DNA from: Gnetum montanum
Taxonomy: Eukaryota; Streptophyta; Gnetopsida; Gnetales; Gnetaceae
Direction of reading: 5' to 3'
NCBI GenBank assembly: GCA_015680685.1
Contig: MNCI01005576.1
Coordinates: 293,742-331,011 of the forward strand
Length of the DNA: 37,270 nt
In this document: one piece after another, positions 18,652 through 29,987 of the stretch
Numbering within the stretch: the first letter of the stretch is position 1
Layout of the letters: each line of letters opens with the position of its first letter
Made by a program: the position numbers and the translations under genes
Notes under the pieces: generated by a model
Told to the model about the DNA's origin: nothing
Databases searched by the model: none
What the model saw: only the letters and a program-made list of their open reading frames with translations

Positions 18652-21600
18652 ACAAAGAAGCGACGTCCTCGGAGTGGAGCCTAGGATAGCTTCGAGTGTA
18701 CACTTCTACATGCGTTCGGAACTCCGTCAATTCCAGGGATTCGTCAACTGCTTAGACGCCAAGCTTGAAGGAAGGTACCAACCCCAACACTTAATACGTC
18801 CTTCCATCCAATGCCTTGCATGAAACGCAAAGGCAATTGGAGGAAGCCCAAGACTTCCCTTCTCTATATGAGCGGGAGAGTCCAACCCAAAGGGCCAACG
18901 TTTCTAAGGCGTCCCCTAGATTTGTCCCTTCTAAGGGTCTAGAGACATATCTTCTTGCGTAAACCCATAACTTATGCAAGAAGATAGCTCCTCTTCCACA
19001 AGTCTCGCCAAATTCCTCTATGAATGGCATCTCAGCACCCATTGATTTTTTTTAGGGCTCACTAGGGCCACTACCCCTGGTGAGGGACTTGGGAACATCA
19101 CACCGAGAGGGAGGACATGCTCTGAAGAGCCATGTCTCCGCAAGCCACTCATGCTTGCTAGAACTCCATGTTCTGCTACTCGCATCGAGACCCATGGGGT
19201 CTCATCAGTGCAACCATCTAAGCATTGATTCCATGTGCATCGGTACCGTGCGCATTCTCTTTTTCTCATCATGTTTGTTCAAGCTGGCATGAAGAGCGTC
19301 AAGCATGTTCACCCTTACAAACAAGGTACAAGAATAGATCCTTGAGCTTGACCTTGCCATTTGCAGACACCAGCATCGCATGCCTTAATTCATCATTCCA
19401 TAGTATTCCAATGAGAGAGAAGATCCAAAAATCTATTTGGAAACTTCTTCAGGAGGCTAACATACAACAAGCCCCAACTATCATCAACACCTCTTGTGTT
19501 TGTCCAACATCGAGAATTCCTGATCGAATGTTAGAACAAGTGGAGGGTCAATTGGGCAGCCAACCCCATGACAATCCTCCATCACCTGTCTCATATCAGC
19601 CGTAAGCACATCATCGAATGCAACCATAATATCCCCTTCATGGAGAAGGATCACCCACATTTGCCACCTGCAATCTATCCTTCCCACACCAAGTTATGGG
19701 ACAAGCACCATTTTTTGAACACAAGGTCCAGGAATGAATATAGAGTCACCTCAGAGAGTAACCAGATCATGAATTCTCCGAGGAACATCAATGTTCTCAG
19801 AATTAGCATTTCCCCACTATATCAAGAACGACTACTAGTCTCATGATCAACACCTTTCAGTAGATTTTGCACTTGCAGGAAGGATCCTCTTTTGGGAGGT
19901 TTCTTCCATAGGTAAGTATAGCAGCCCAGCTACACCTTACCCATCATACACACCCAAGTAGTCAATATAGCCAATAGAACCATATCGTGGAACTGTCACC
20001 AGTTGAGGGAAAACATGGGTTCACAAGTCTTACCCAATTCAATTTTTCCCCTTGAGAACAACTCGAGACACCTAGCATTTCTGTTTTATCTTGGGAGATC
20101 TGGGTTTTGTTTCATACATCCTAGTCAAGCCCGTTTACATCAATTTTGTGGTGGACAAGGCTGCACCACTACCTATTATCACTCAACCCAAACAGACACA
20201 AGTTAGCAACAACATCTTGCCCATAGGAGGACCAGGTCCCCAAGATAGTTTTACATGGAATGGGCTTTCAACAACATCATTTACCACTCAAACCAAAAAC
20301 GATTCATCCCCGAAGGGTTTACAATAAGGATGGTCTACCAGAGAACCCCAACAAGAAAGTTCCTCTGAAGACCCCAAAACCACGAGAGTACACAAGATCA
20401 TGCCTTGCTTAAAAGAAGAGCAATATGTATCTTTAATTTACATCAACAACACGACCTCACAAAGGAGGTTTCATGAATTTCACCAGGGTAACAACATTTT
20501 GTCTCTAAGAACAAGCCCCACGAGTTCACGAACATAGGACCACAGCTAGGAACAAGTCCCGAACATCGATTGCTTATAGGAGACAACCGTCTCAATGCCA
20601 CTTGCCTTATTATTTCAGGAACTGAAGAGGGCATCCATTGAAATGGAGAATGATCCCTCATGATCAACTCTGCTATCCCACCAGGGAGGTGAGAACACCA
20701 ACATGAATTAACCTCACACTAGAGACATGGGACAATACATCCGGGAGGGACTGTGTGATACATCAGTGTACATAAGGGACAAGGTACACAGGAAAATTCA
20801 GCAAGACACCATAGCCTATTAGGCACAACGAGTCCCCAATCACGGAAATGCACCATAGACAACAAACGCACCAATAAGTCCCAATCTATGAGAGCACATC
20901 ATAGCTCTCCAAAGCACCAAAGGCAATTAGTCACGAGAGCCCACCAACATGCACAAATCATTAGAAGCCCACAATCATGAGAGGATCACTCGAGTGTTTT
21001 GAGCACATTCAAGCCCACCAAGCAAGGCCACCAAGAGAAATCACAATTTCTGTATCTGTAACGTCATTTATCCAAGGATGGACCACTATCCCAACATTTG
21101 AACAACTGCTCCACGATCGCTTCCAACATGGAAGAGCAAGTCTAGGTGCCAATACCCAGAACTCAACTCAAATCCATCGCTAGACATCACATTGATTTGA
21201 AGTTCGGTCACCATCGATCATGTGTGGACAAGATCTTTGCCAGTCCAGGAACACGAGAATGTGTTCCCAATATTTGTCCCGTCTCAAGGACGTTCACCAA
21301 GAATACACCATCCAGGCATACCAACATCATCAAGAACACATGGTACCAATTCAAGAGCATAAAGGGCAAGGACATGCCCTAGTCCGTTTGTTACAACATT
21401 GTTTCACAACTGAAGCATTTCTCATGAGGTTTTCAGTAGAATTATACATCCGGGCACAAAGGCCATTTAAAACATATAGCAAGGGTGCTTCAAAACAAGC
21501 ACCAGGAAAAACACCATACATCAAGCTTGGCCTTGTCACAGGGTGTGGCATAGGCCTACAACCAGGAGACAACTGAGTCACATAGGGAATACATCCAACA

Positions 21601-23875
21601 CTTTTGAGTGCATACAATCGAAGTGAGAATATCACAAGGATACATTTCACCCGCCCGAGGATAGGATTACATTCATATATGGGTACATACATGGTATCTG
21701 GGAATGCTACCCAAGCCTAAAAGGCTATAGGACAAACTACCCAAGCCCGTTCTAGGCTGGAAGATTTAGGCCACCAAGAGCATATCATGAAAGAACCATG
21801 TTGTTTTGAGAAAAACCTGTCTCTGTCATGAAGCATAAATGATCATCTGTCATTGCATCACTGTCTCAAAAGATTCATGATCTACCGTCACACTGAACCC
21901 ATTGCACGGGTAACATCGAACGAAAACGATTCAAGACACAAACACAACGATCGAATAACGAAACACACCAACTGAGTATCCTCCATCCTGCCATAGGGGG
22001 ACCTCATTGCATTGGCCACTCCTAGGCCATCAGTATCCGGCATGGCCAAGGATACCATTTCATGCCATCTGCTAGCCCAATATTTGTAGGGTCTAGGATA
22101 GATCACCATCCTCTATTAGTGCTCCCCTAGCAAAGAGAGGCAAACAAATCATAATGTACCTGCTGATCCATCACAGCCAAGGTATTGATAAATCCGCAAC
22201 CCAATGTTGGGATTCTGAGACCAAATAATCAGTTCATGAAGGTCTCAGGAGCACATATCTTCCCCATAGACATAGTGCTCACAGAATCAACTGAGGTCAC
22301 CACTGGTTGCATCTTTGTACCTGTGCTACCTACAAACACTGAGACACAAAGCTCAGAAACATAGAGGTTAGTAGGAACACGATTAGTACATTAGCCTCAT
22401 TCACAATCATCAAGCATGATCATATAACATAGTCATGTTACTCTTGCACATCATAAAATTCAAGACCTCAACAACATGCATAGAGATCAATCATGCAAAA
22501 CATTGATGGAGGAATTCGATCTCCACTGAAACAAACGATTTCATCATGAGGTACACCAAGAGAGAGATAGCACCCTCTCAAGTTTTTCAAGATTCATACA
22601 CAACAATCATTCCCAGCAACTAACACTGGCCTCAGCACAATTGTATGAGTCATGGGCAATAGACAATCGTCAACTTAACCCAAAAATAAGGTGGAAGACC
22701 AAGGTCTATCCAATAACAAGTCTGCATCAAACCAATTCTCGCAACAACAAGCAACATCACGGAGGATGCATTTACAAGAAGACTCTCATCAAACGAGGTG
22801 AGGTCTCAACAAGAACCAACAATAGGATGACCCACAGCAATAGTCTTCGAATCAAAGTGACCAAAAAATGTTACCAATCAAAATAGTGATACCACAAGCC
22901 CAAGGCAACACCACCAGCTCAACAAGGAGCACAACTCGCAAGGATCAACAATAAGGGCAATCATGCCTTATGCACAATAAGTTGTCAAACAAGACAACAA
23001 CTATTTGGCTTTGGGATGACACAAACAACCACTGCATCCTCAACATTCCCAACAATAAGTCATCATACTGTGTAAAACATTAAGCCTTGCATTACGAATG
23101 ATAGACACAACCACGATAACATGCATGTAGAATTTGAAAGCGCAACCAAGAAGACACGCATACACAAATAGACAAACATACAATCACAAACATGAACGTA
23201 TGAAGTCTACCGGCAACGATCTTAATCCACCCAAAACAAGGCTCACCAAGAGCACATGTCCGAAAGACCTCCATCTTGAGGTACCTGGGAACCATCTTGT
23301 CCCAATTTGTATTTTCCCATACTCACTGTATCTAGGGTGAGTGGGAGTGCCAAGGATATCATATCCTGCACGATTCAACAAATGCCATCTCGAAACATGT
23401 CATCTGGGTGGAAACCGAAGCGAAGACTAGGTCCGATTCATCCCAGATGAATCACCGGAGACCTGAGATGGGAGCCCCTTGAGCAACAAAATTCTTGCGT
23501 TGCCAGTAGAACTCCTCTCAACCATATCGCATACAATCACAACTAGTCCAACCACAAGTAAACAAGGGGAGGACATCACCAAGACGCCATCATTTCTCTA
23601 GACCAAGATGGGCTAAGGCCTCATCAACTGCCTTGACATGATTCCATAACGTTTGAAACTTAGTCTCATCTTGATCAATTTCTAGATTTGTTTGAACATC
23701 AGCCATGTCACTCAGTCTGCCAAGCTCCATGTTTGCTAAAGGGAGCTTTAGCACAAGGCCACCCTCCAAGGGAGTGGTTAGCCAAAATTGAGAATGGTGA
23801 AAACAGAAACCTCACAAACCACAAACCCTGATACCCACTTAGTGAGAAACTTTTACCAATAACTAAAATTGTGCA
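18652..23875 (-). other. Internal region of the non-coding retrotransposon
   Basis: I see no recognisable coding domain. Small frames are scattered on both strands without consistent frame or domain. Near the PBS a short minus-strand frame starts at a methionine around 23720 and could be a remnant of Gag (it includes DETKFQTLWNHVKAVDEALA), but nothing follows it. Base composition is more even than in the AT-rich surroundings. Confidence 0.6.
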
Positions 23876-23887
23876 GCTTTGATACTA
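23876..23887 (-). other. Primer-binding site, initiator-Met tRNA type
   Basis: In minus sense it reads tagtatcaaagc, matching the plant Met-tRNA PBS tggtatcagagc at 10 of 12 positions, two bases from the 5' LTR. Confidence 0.8.
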
Positions 23888-23889
23888 TC

Positions 23890-24474
23890 TGTAACAACGT
23901 TGCCCCAACATTGCTCGGCACCCCAAGGAATTCACGAAGATCCCATGGATCTAGGGCAGAAGACCTAGGGAATATGCCTCAAGCAAGCAAGCATCTCGCG
24001 AGTGAGTGCAAGCAAAAGCACAGCTTCTTAACGTACTTGACCACGCACCTCATTGAGGGAAACCAACTCCAAAATGAGGACCAAACAAACAAGCACACAC
24101 ACAACCTTGTAGACCACATCGTTCGGAGGGGAGACGATGCACCTACAAGGGAAGGTGCCTCACCCCCCAGATCCCTCACGATCTGGTACAAGGTGTGTCC
24201 TGGCACCGCACCAAAACTATCCAGTCTTGGCTGCCTACATATCTATGACCGTCGTAGAATCAAGGCCATGTAGTTCTCCACGGAGAAGAGGGGAAATGAG
24301 GAGGACTTAGAAGAGAGTTGCAACAGGAGGGTGTCCTTTTGCTAGCTTGGTACCACCAAGCCGAGGTGGGTTTTGTAACACTTAAGAGCCACCCGAGGGC
24401 GCCTCAGAGTGTTCCATGGCCCCCGAACCATGGGGAGAGCCCAAGAGGACCACCACTCTAGGACATCTCTCACA
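23890..24474 (-). repeat. 5' LTR of the non-coding retrotransposon (585 bp)
   Basis: Partner of 18056-18639, with about 95% identity by eye. It is bordered by the PBS on the left and the target duplication on the right. Confidence 0.93.
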
Positions 24475-24479
24475 GCAAG

Positions 24480-24686
24480 AGCCTCTTTATGAAAGTGCTT
24501 CAATTGATATCTAGTTCAAGGAAAAATGACACTTCAGGCTTTCCAAGGATTTTTGTGAACCATAATGAAGCTCAGAATATTGAAGAAAGGCTTGACCGTT
24601 TTGAGTACCGTAACGTGCTAGACTTTGTTACAGATGTCCATACGATGTTAGAAAGTGCTATACGGCATCAAAACCATTCTCTTGAG
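24480..24686 (+). pseudogene. BRM: BRM bromodomain exon, split by a retrotransposon
   Basis: The exon begins at 18050 (tgcaag after atgtag) and is cut after six bases by the 6.4-kb element. It resumes at 24480. Joined, the frame is open to the gag before gtatac. The reading includes FVNHNEAQNIEERLDRFEYR and VLDFVTDVHTMLESAIRHQN, which fit the helical bromodomain region of plant BRM. The bromodomain binds acetyl-lysine on histones. Confidence 0.88.
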
Positions 24687-24796
24687 GTATACAATTAGAA
24701 ATTTTTGATTTTACTAGTAAATTCGGTGTGTTTTCTCTTTCTCTCTCTTTAAAATATTACCATAAAAAACTAACATATGTTACTTTTAATAATCAG

Positions 24797-25489
24797 TTGG
24801 TGAAGACAGATGTTCGGAAGCTTCAAGGTTTATTTTTGCAGCGCATGGCACAAACATTCCCGGATGTAGATTTTTCCACTGTAAAAACTCGAAGCCTGGT
24901 GTCAATTGGTCAGCCAGCAGCACCATCTGTTTCCCCCAAACAGCTATCAAATCAACCTAGACCATACAGACCACATGATGACTCCAATTTGACCTCTGAC
25001 ATAGCTCCATTAAAGCACCCATCACGGGCATGTAATGTTGCTGCTGAATGGGAATTGAAGGAAAGGTCAAATCAGAGAGAGGCTATTTTGAGAACACAGA
25101 AAGATAACAGTAGCAGAGTTTTTGTTGATGATCGAATGCAGAGTAGTAGTAGGGAAAGGAGTAAAGGAGATGATGTTCTGGAGGTGACTCATCCTGGTGA
25201 TCTTGTTATTTGCACAAATAAGAGAAAGGATAGGGATAAAGTAGTAGTTAAGTCTAGATTAATTAATTCTGTACCGGATATTAGCCAGAATGCTGGAGCT
25301 TTGCTACAGAAAGATGTTTGGCATCCTGGTCAGGGAAGACCAGCCATTGGTGGCCACAAATGGCCACATTTTGCTAGTGCTGAGAAGAGTAATTCCAGTG
25401 TACTGGATGCTGAAAAAGATGTTCAATGGGCCAAGCCTGTGAAAAGGCTAAGGACAGATACTGGTAAAAGGAGACCCAGTCATATTTGA
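24797..25489 (+). pseudogene. BRM: BRM last exon, C-terminal tail (open)
   Basis: It follows aataatcag and is open for 230 codons to TGA at 25487-25489. It starts LVKTDVRKLQGLFLQRMAQT then FPDVDF, the end of the bromodomain. A Ser/Pro-rich region follows, then THPGDLVICTNKRKDRDK and the conserved end VKRLRTDTGKRRPSHI, characteristic of plant BRM. This exon shows no stop or frameshift although every upstream helicase section is broken. Confidence 0.9.
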
Positions 25490-25497
25490 TTTATGTA

Positions 25498-25503
25498 AAT
25501 AAA
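25498..25503 (+). terminator. Poly(A) signal AATAAA of the BRM locus
   Basis: An exact AATAAA lies 9 bp after the BRM stop codon, in an AT-rich 3' region. It may be too close to the stop to be the main signal. Confidence 0.4.
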
Positions 25504-26949
25504 GAAAATTATTTATTCAGTTTTTCACATCCATTCTCTGGAAATTCCTACCATTGTTACAAATTGCAATCTTATACCTATTCTTGGCAAAGTGCTCTTC
25601 ATTTAGAGTTTCTGATTATAAAATATGTTTAATAGAGCGTACAAACCCCTAACGTTTTCCCATTGATTTCTAATACACATACAACTTTGTTTCAAGCAAT
25701 GTTGATTTTGAGCTTTCTAAGTTGGGGGAGGAAATGCTGCTTGCGTTTCCACACCAGTTTTGTTCGCTAATTTTGATAAGCCGGCAGTTTTTTTGGGGGT
25801 CGTGGAAACGTGCTTGCATGGTTTTAGAAATGCACCTGTTTTACGGGAGCTCTTAAATCTGGGATATTTCCTACGCTACCTGGTCGTAACCTACCTTACC
25901 AGATGCAGTTTTAGATCTGGGATATTTGAAGAATTTGACCCACAGCAAGCGTTTTTATTGATTGTATGCTGCTCACAAAATAAAATGTGAGGTAGCACAT
26001 TAAGGCCAGGGCAATTTAATTGAATTAATGCTTATAATTTGTCCTATTTGTGACGCAATACAAGGGAGGTAATTTCTTCGGCTTTCACCCTCTTGTAATA
26101 TGTTAAAATACAATATGTAAAATTGGCATAAAGGTTTGTGGAAATTTGGCCAATATTTATAAAAATTTCTCTCAATCTGTGATATCGTACCCGAAAAGCC
26201 TTACACAATATGAAACGTAGCATCATTGATAACTCTTCAACATTGCTTGAGAAAGCCAAATAATAGATTAATTTGCCATGGTTTTATCGCTTCTTGGTTA
26301 ACAGGTGAACACCATGGCTTGGCATTGTGGACTAATCGTTGCTCTTCGTATTTCAGAGGCTCTGGTAGGGATGCATAAATGGCCCACAGTTGTACGTCAG
26401 ACCTCATGTTTTCATGTTTCATTATTAGTACATTCTGGAAGTGCGAGATTATTATATCATCATAATGTTTTTTTGCTTTGAAAGGAACCAAAGACAGAAA
26501 TACAACACATTGAAAGTGATAATAACATTTTTAAAAAATTCATAATTTGGTGTTACCTATTGGAATGGAACCTTTGATATGGGATTTCCATACCAAGGCA
26601 CTTACCATTTGATAAACAATTGTGTATTCTAACACTCCAACCATACAAGCTACAAGTGTTCATGCGTTACTGTGGATGGTTGGTCAATGTAAGTATAGTA
26701 GTGAGTTTATGTTAAGTTCGTGATCATTATCTTTCAATTGAGAGTTAGCGAGGTACAAATTGTATGATTTAACTCTTAGTGAGCTACATGATGAACTGAT
26801 GGTGATTGGCTCTTAATGATGCTAAGTGTAAACATGGTGGAAATAAATATAATTTCTATTTCTAAGTATAATAAAACTATAAATCTATTTTATTCAAAGG
26901 TGATAAGCATGAGTTCCTGGTTTTCTATATACATCATGGGATGATGTAA
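25504..26949. other. Non-coding region downstream of BRM
   Basis: AT-rich sequence. The first few hundred bases are probably 3' UTR. I see no other gene, RNA or repeat with confidence. Confidence 0.5.
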
Positions 26950-27060
26950 TTGTTATTGGGATTACTAAGTAATTTCACTATTGAGTAAATCAAGCAAAGT
27001 CACTATTGGGTTCTCAAACAATTATACTTTATGCTCAAAACCAATCATACTTATTCTGCT
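26950..27060 (-). repeat. Inverted fragment of the old LTR family
   Basis: The segment (attgggattactaagtaatt and onward to caatcatacttattctgc) matches, in reverse orientation, the part of the plus-strand LTR near 27490-27600. It directly precedes that LTR and makes an imperfect inverted repeat of about 105 bp. Confidence 0.7.
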
Positions 27061-27068
27061 TTGCTAAT

Positions 27069-27944
27069 TGATAAAACCATTTTTTTCAATCCTATGTAAT
27101 ATCATATCTATGATATCATATCAATGATATTGTAGGTCATGCTACATCATCGTTGATACAATGTTTTGGGAGCTATGTATCCCTATAAATATTGAACATG
27201 GGTGCACAAGCAATAACAATTTTCTCCAACCCTTACCCAAACTCTTGCAGTTTTATTTTGTAGTTTTAGCGATAGTGTGAATGTAAGTAGTGTGGTGTTA
27301 AGGAGTTGGCTGGAGCAAGTAAATTGTAATTGGGTACAATTTATGATTGACAATAAAGATTGAGACTATTTTACATCATTATAGCATTTCTTAGTTCTTT
27401 TATTCTATTGTTTACTTAGCATGATTTTCTGTTTTCTTAGCTTAATCATTCACATTCCAAGTACTTTACTTTTATGCTCATTAGTTAAGTGGAATGGGTA
27501 CGATTGATTTTGAATGTTAAATGTAATTGTTTGGTAACCTAGTGGTGGTCTTGCTTGATACGCTCAGTAGTGATTCTACTTAGTAATCCCAGTGATGATC
27601 ACATAAGCTTAAAACATAATCAATAAACTAGGAATGGATACTCGTCACTACTAGGATAAAATAGATTTACACTACGGCGTTACTTAGATTTAGACTTTAA
27701 TTCTATTTTCAATCATGTTCAACACTAGGAGTAATGAGAGCCTTACAACATCATTTATGATACGCCTCATTGTGAGTTAAACCATACATTCAAATTTCAC
27801 TAACTCAAAGTGAGAAGACAACCATCACAAGCTTAACATCAACTCCTAGCATAATTACATTGTCCATCTACGGATTATAATCTAGTTGTGTGTGAATACT
27901 TGTGACTTGTATGGTAGAGTGTTGAAATACACCATTGCTCATCA
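27069..27944 (+). repeat. 5' LTR of the old Ty3 element
   Basis: The 3' border is well supported: tgtatggtagagtg...ctcatca (to 27944) matches the reverse complement of the young LTR's outer end, and a PBS follows. The TATA box is at 27184-27191, with AT-shifted palindromic boxes just upstream. The 5' border at tgataaaacc is less sure. Confidence 0.75.
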
Positions 27945-27964
27945 TTGTTGCCATTATTGAGGAT
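27945..27964 (+). other. Decayed tRNA-Asp primer-binding site
   Basis: The sequence ttgttgccattattgaggat lines up with ttggcgccgttgccggggac. The differences are G-to-A or C-to-T type apart from one G-to-T. It sits exactly between the LTR end and the leader. Confidence 0.75.
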
Positions 27965-28088
27965 GTGTTAATGTGTGTTGAGTAGTTGATCTTATAAAGT
28001 TTGTTGTATCAAGAATCACAAAGTTTATTCTTTACATTTTTAATCAATTTTAACAACACGCACACAACTAAAGTGTCAAACACACAAT

Positions 28089-29837
28089 ATGGCTTCAACA
28101 CTTAAAAGAAGTTATCACTTGCTAAAGAGCCACAAAAGAGTAATGACAAGAGACATGATGATGAAGATTGGAGTGTGCCTATGCAAACAAGGATTTCATG
28201 TGCTCATATTGATCCCTATTATCTTGATTTCACATTCATCTTTCACTAGGATGAGCAGCTAAGATGGAGAAACTTATAGGGCAACATTGTTTAGCCTCTG
28301 AAACGTTTAGCACCATCCATGCTTTAGGTAGCCTTAATAAGGATGAACCTGAGCCATGCACAGGAAGGGGATCATGTGACCCAACACATGACTAGGCTGT
28401 ATCAACTCAAAGAGATGCAAGTATGAAGGGATGCTATTATGGAGACAAGGCATGAAAATAGCAAAGGAAAGAAAGTCAACCACAATGTTGTATTAGAAGA
28501 AATTAATGACGATGCATTCTTAACAAAAAAAACTCCACCACAATCATGAAGACCCCTCACAAACACCTATTATTCATTTGGAAGAACTTGTCAAGGTACA
28601 ATTGCATTCAACCCTTGCAGAGACACCAAGAAAAGAGGTAGAAGACTCTAAACACAGGTGAAGCTCAAGGCCTAAAGCTTTTGCGGAACCACAAAACGAT
28701 GAATTATAGAGTCATAGAAAGAGAACCAGTTGACATCATTCTCCAACTACTTCCTCCTCCTCCTCATGGTCATCAACAAACTATGACATAAGGGAATGAA
28801 GACTTAGAGATTACGATAGGGAAAGGCGTAGGGAAAATGATAAGCATGAATATTGTTGAAGGTGTCCTGATGAGGAAGATGATGAGTATGAATGAAGAAG
28901 GGGCAAGATTAGATATGAAGAGAGAGAATACTATAAGCACCAAAGAAAACATCACTACAATAGAGCTCATGAATCCAATGGCCATAAAGAACCCTTATTT
29001 GCCACTTGCCATATGACCAATATTATGGAAGTAGTGTATATTCCAACCAAACATGTAAGGGATAGTCACATTAAGCAACTAGACATGAATAATATCCCTA
29101 AATTTGCAGGTGGATACAATGTAGATCCATAGCACCACCTTCAAGCATTCCATGATGTTTGTGCCCTTCAAAATATTGAAAGTGATTGGGAAAAGCTAAA
29201 GTTGTTTCCTAGAACATTCATCAAGGAGGCAAAGAGTTGGTATAGATCATTAAAACTAGAATTGATTAGAAGATGGAGTACCATGCTTGAGCTCTTTAAT
29301 GACAAGTATCAAACTTACTTAAGAATGTCTAACCTCAGATAGCAAATCTAGGGATGGAAGCAAGGGACACATGAGTCCCTTGATGTAGAAATGGGTGAAT
29401 ATTATTCTCTTCTGCATAAATGCCTAGGCAATGGATTCTCACAAAGGGAACAACTCAAACACATTTTTGATGGGTTAAGGAAAAAAACTAGAGAGACCCT
29501 TGGGGTCTACACCCAAGGAAGATTATCAGAGATGACTATCCATCGTTTCCAAAGGTTAATAGACCAAGTGGCAAAAGAGGAAGGAGAGTTAAAGAAGAGA
29601 GAATTAGCTGAAGAATATAATTGAGATCCATTAATTAGAAAATGAGATGTTCGAATGTGTGACAAGCAGGAACAAGAAAACTTGGAAGATGTAATTCAAA
29701 AGAAAACTCTACTAATTCAAAAATCAATCAATGATATAGCAACAAAGGTAGAGAAGATGTGGGACTTGGTGGATGAAAAGTTTTCTATAGCTCTTAAGAT
29801 AATATAAGAAAAGACTGAACAAGCATTCAATAAAGGC
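28089..29837 (+). pseudogene. Decayed Gag, N-terminal and core part
   Basis: It begins ATGGCTTC, like the young Gag start. Blocks such as LDFTFIFH, DEQLRW, LDMNNIPKFAGGYNVDP, HHLQAFHDVCALQNIE, LKLFPRTF and RRWSTMLELFNDKYQTYL are recognisable, with stops between them (28247, 28277 and others). The longest surviving open piece is near 29391-29624. It is interrupted near 29838 by a foreign fragment and resumes near 30510. Confidence 0.88.
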
Positions 29838-29987
29838 AAAGCCGGAATCCACCGTTGAGTCGCTGAATATAAACAGGGCTGGCACTGGCGCAGTTCTGTG
29901 GGGAATCGAACGATGTACGTAGATGAAGACAGCAAAACAGAAAAGGAATAAACACAGCAAACAAAGTGCAGAAATCTTAGATGCCAT
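29838..29987 (-). pseudogene. GDSL esterase/lipase, 5' end of first exon
   Basis: Minus-strand reading from a methionine at 29987: MASKISALCLLCLFLFCFAV, a hydrophobic signal-peptide segment, then PVPALFIFSDSTVDSGF. Plant GDSL lipases start with a secretion signal followed by PALFVFGDSTVDSGNN, where the Ser of GDS is the nucleophile. Here the Gly of GDS is Ser. The match stops right after DSG, at the junction with the retroelement. These enzymes are secreted esterases. Only about 50 codons are present, so it is not functional. Confidence 0.8.

Larger units (their letters stand above)
18056..24474 (-). mobile_element. Non-coding LTR retrotransposon (LARD-like), TSD gcaag, inside a BRM exon
   Basis: Two LTRs (18056-18639 and 23890-24474) bound a 6419-bp element with an exact 5-bp target duplication, gcaag, at 18051-18055 and 24475-24479. 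The polypurine tract on the left and the Met-tRNA-like PBS on the right show that it is read on the minus strand. The internal 5250 bp has no open frame above about 130 codons and no RT, integrase or protease motif that I can find on either strand, so it must have moved with proteins from another element. By eye the LTRs differ at about 30 positions (near 5%), mostly transitions, so the insertion is not very recent. Confidence 0.93.
7579..25489 (+). pseudogene. BRM: BRAHMA (BRM) SWI2/SNF2 chromatin-remodelling ATPase, 3' part, disrupted
   Basis: BRM is the nuclear ATPase of plant SWI/SNF complexes and moves nucleosomes using ATP. Ten exon blocks in order match plant BRM: 7579-7666, 7875-7961, 9974-10035, 10117-10200, 12624-12825, 14221-14465, 14603-16243, 16356-16908, 18050-18055 plus 24480-24686, and 24797-25489. 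They cover the helicase core, the acidic linker, the bromodomain and the conserved C-terminal tail. Exons for the QLQ and HSA regions are not in the window. Inactivating changes include a net 31-nt loss that removes motif Ia, stops at 12708 and 12735, frame breaks near 12790, 14461, 14690, 14968 and 16503, stops at 15788 and 16765, a lost splice acceptor before 14603, and a retrotransposon inside the bromodomain exon. Retained introns show a duplicated, not retroposed, copy or a dying single gene. Confidence 0.93.

Noticed and set aside
21220-21692. ORFs of 110-120 codons inside the non-coding retrotransposon
   Set aside because: They overlap on both strands and have no conserved motif or neighbouring pol domains.
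7579-25489. Functional BRM gene with sequencing errors only
   Set aside because: A motif deletion, a lost splice acceptor, stops at conserved codons and a retrotransposon in an exon cannot all be consensus errors.
25760-25990. 76-codon ORF downstream of BRM
   Set aside because: There is no recognisable domain, and chance open frames of this size are expected.
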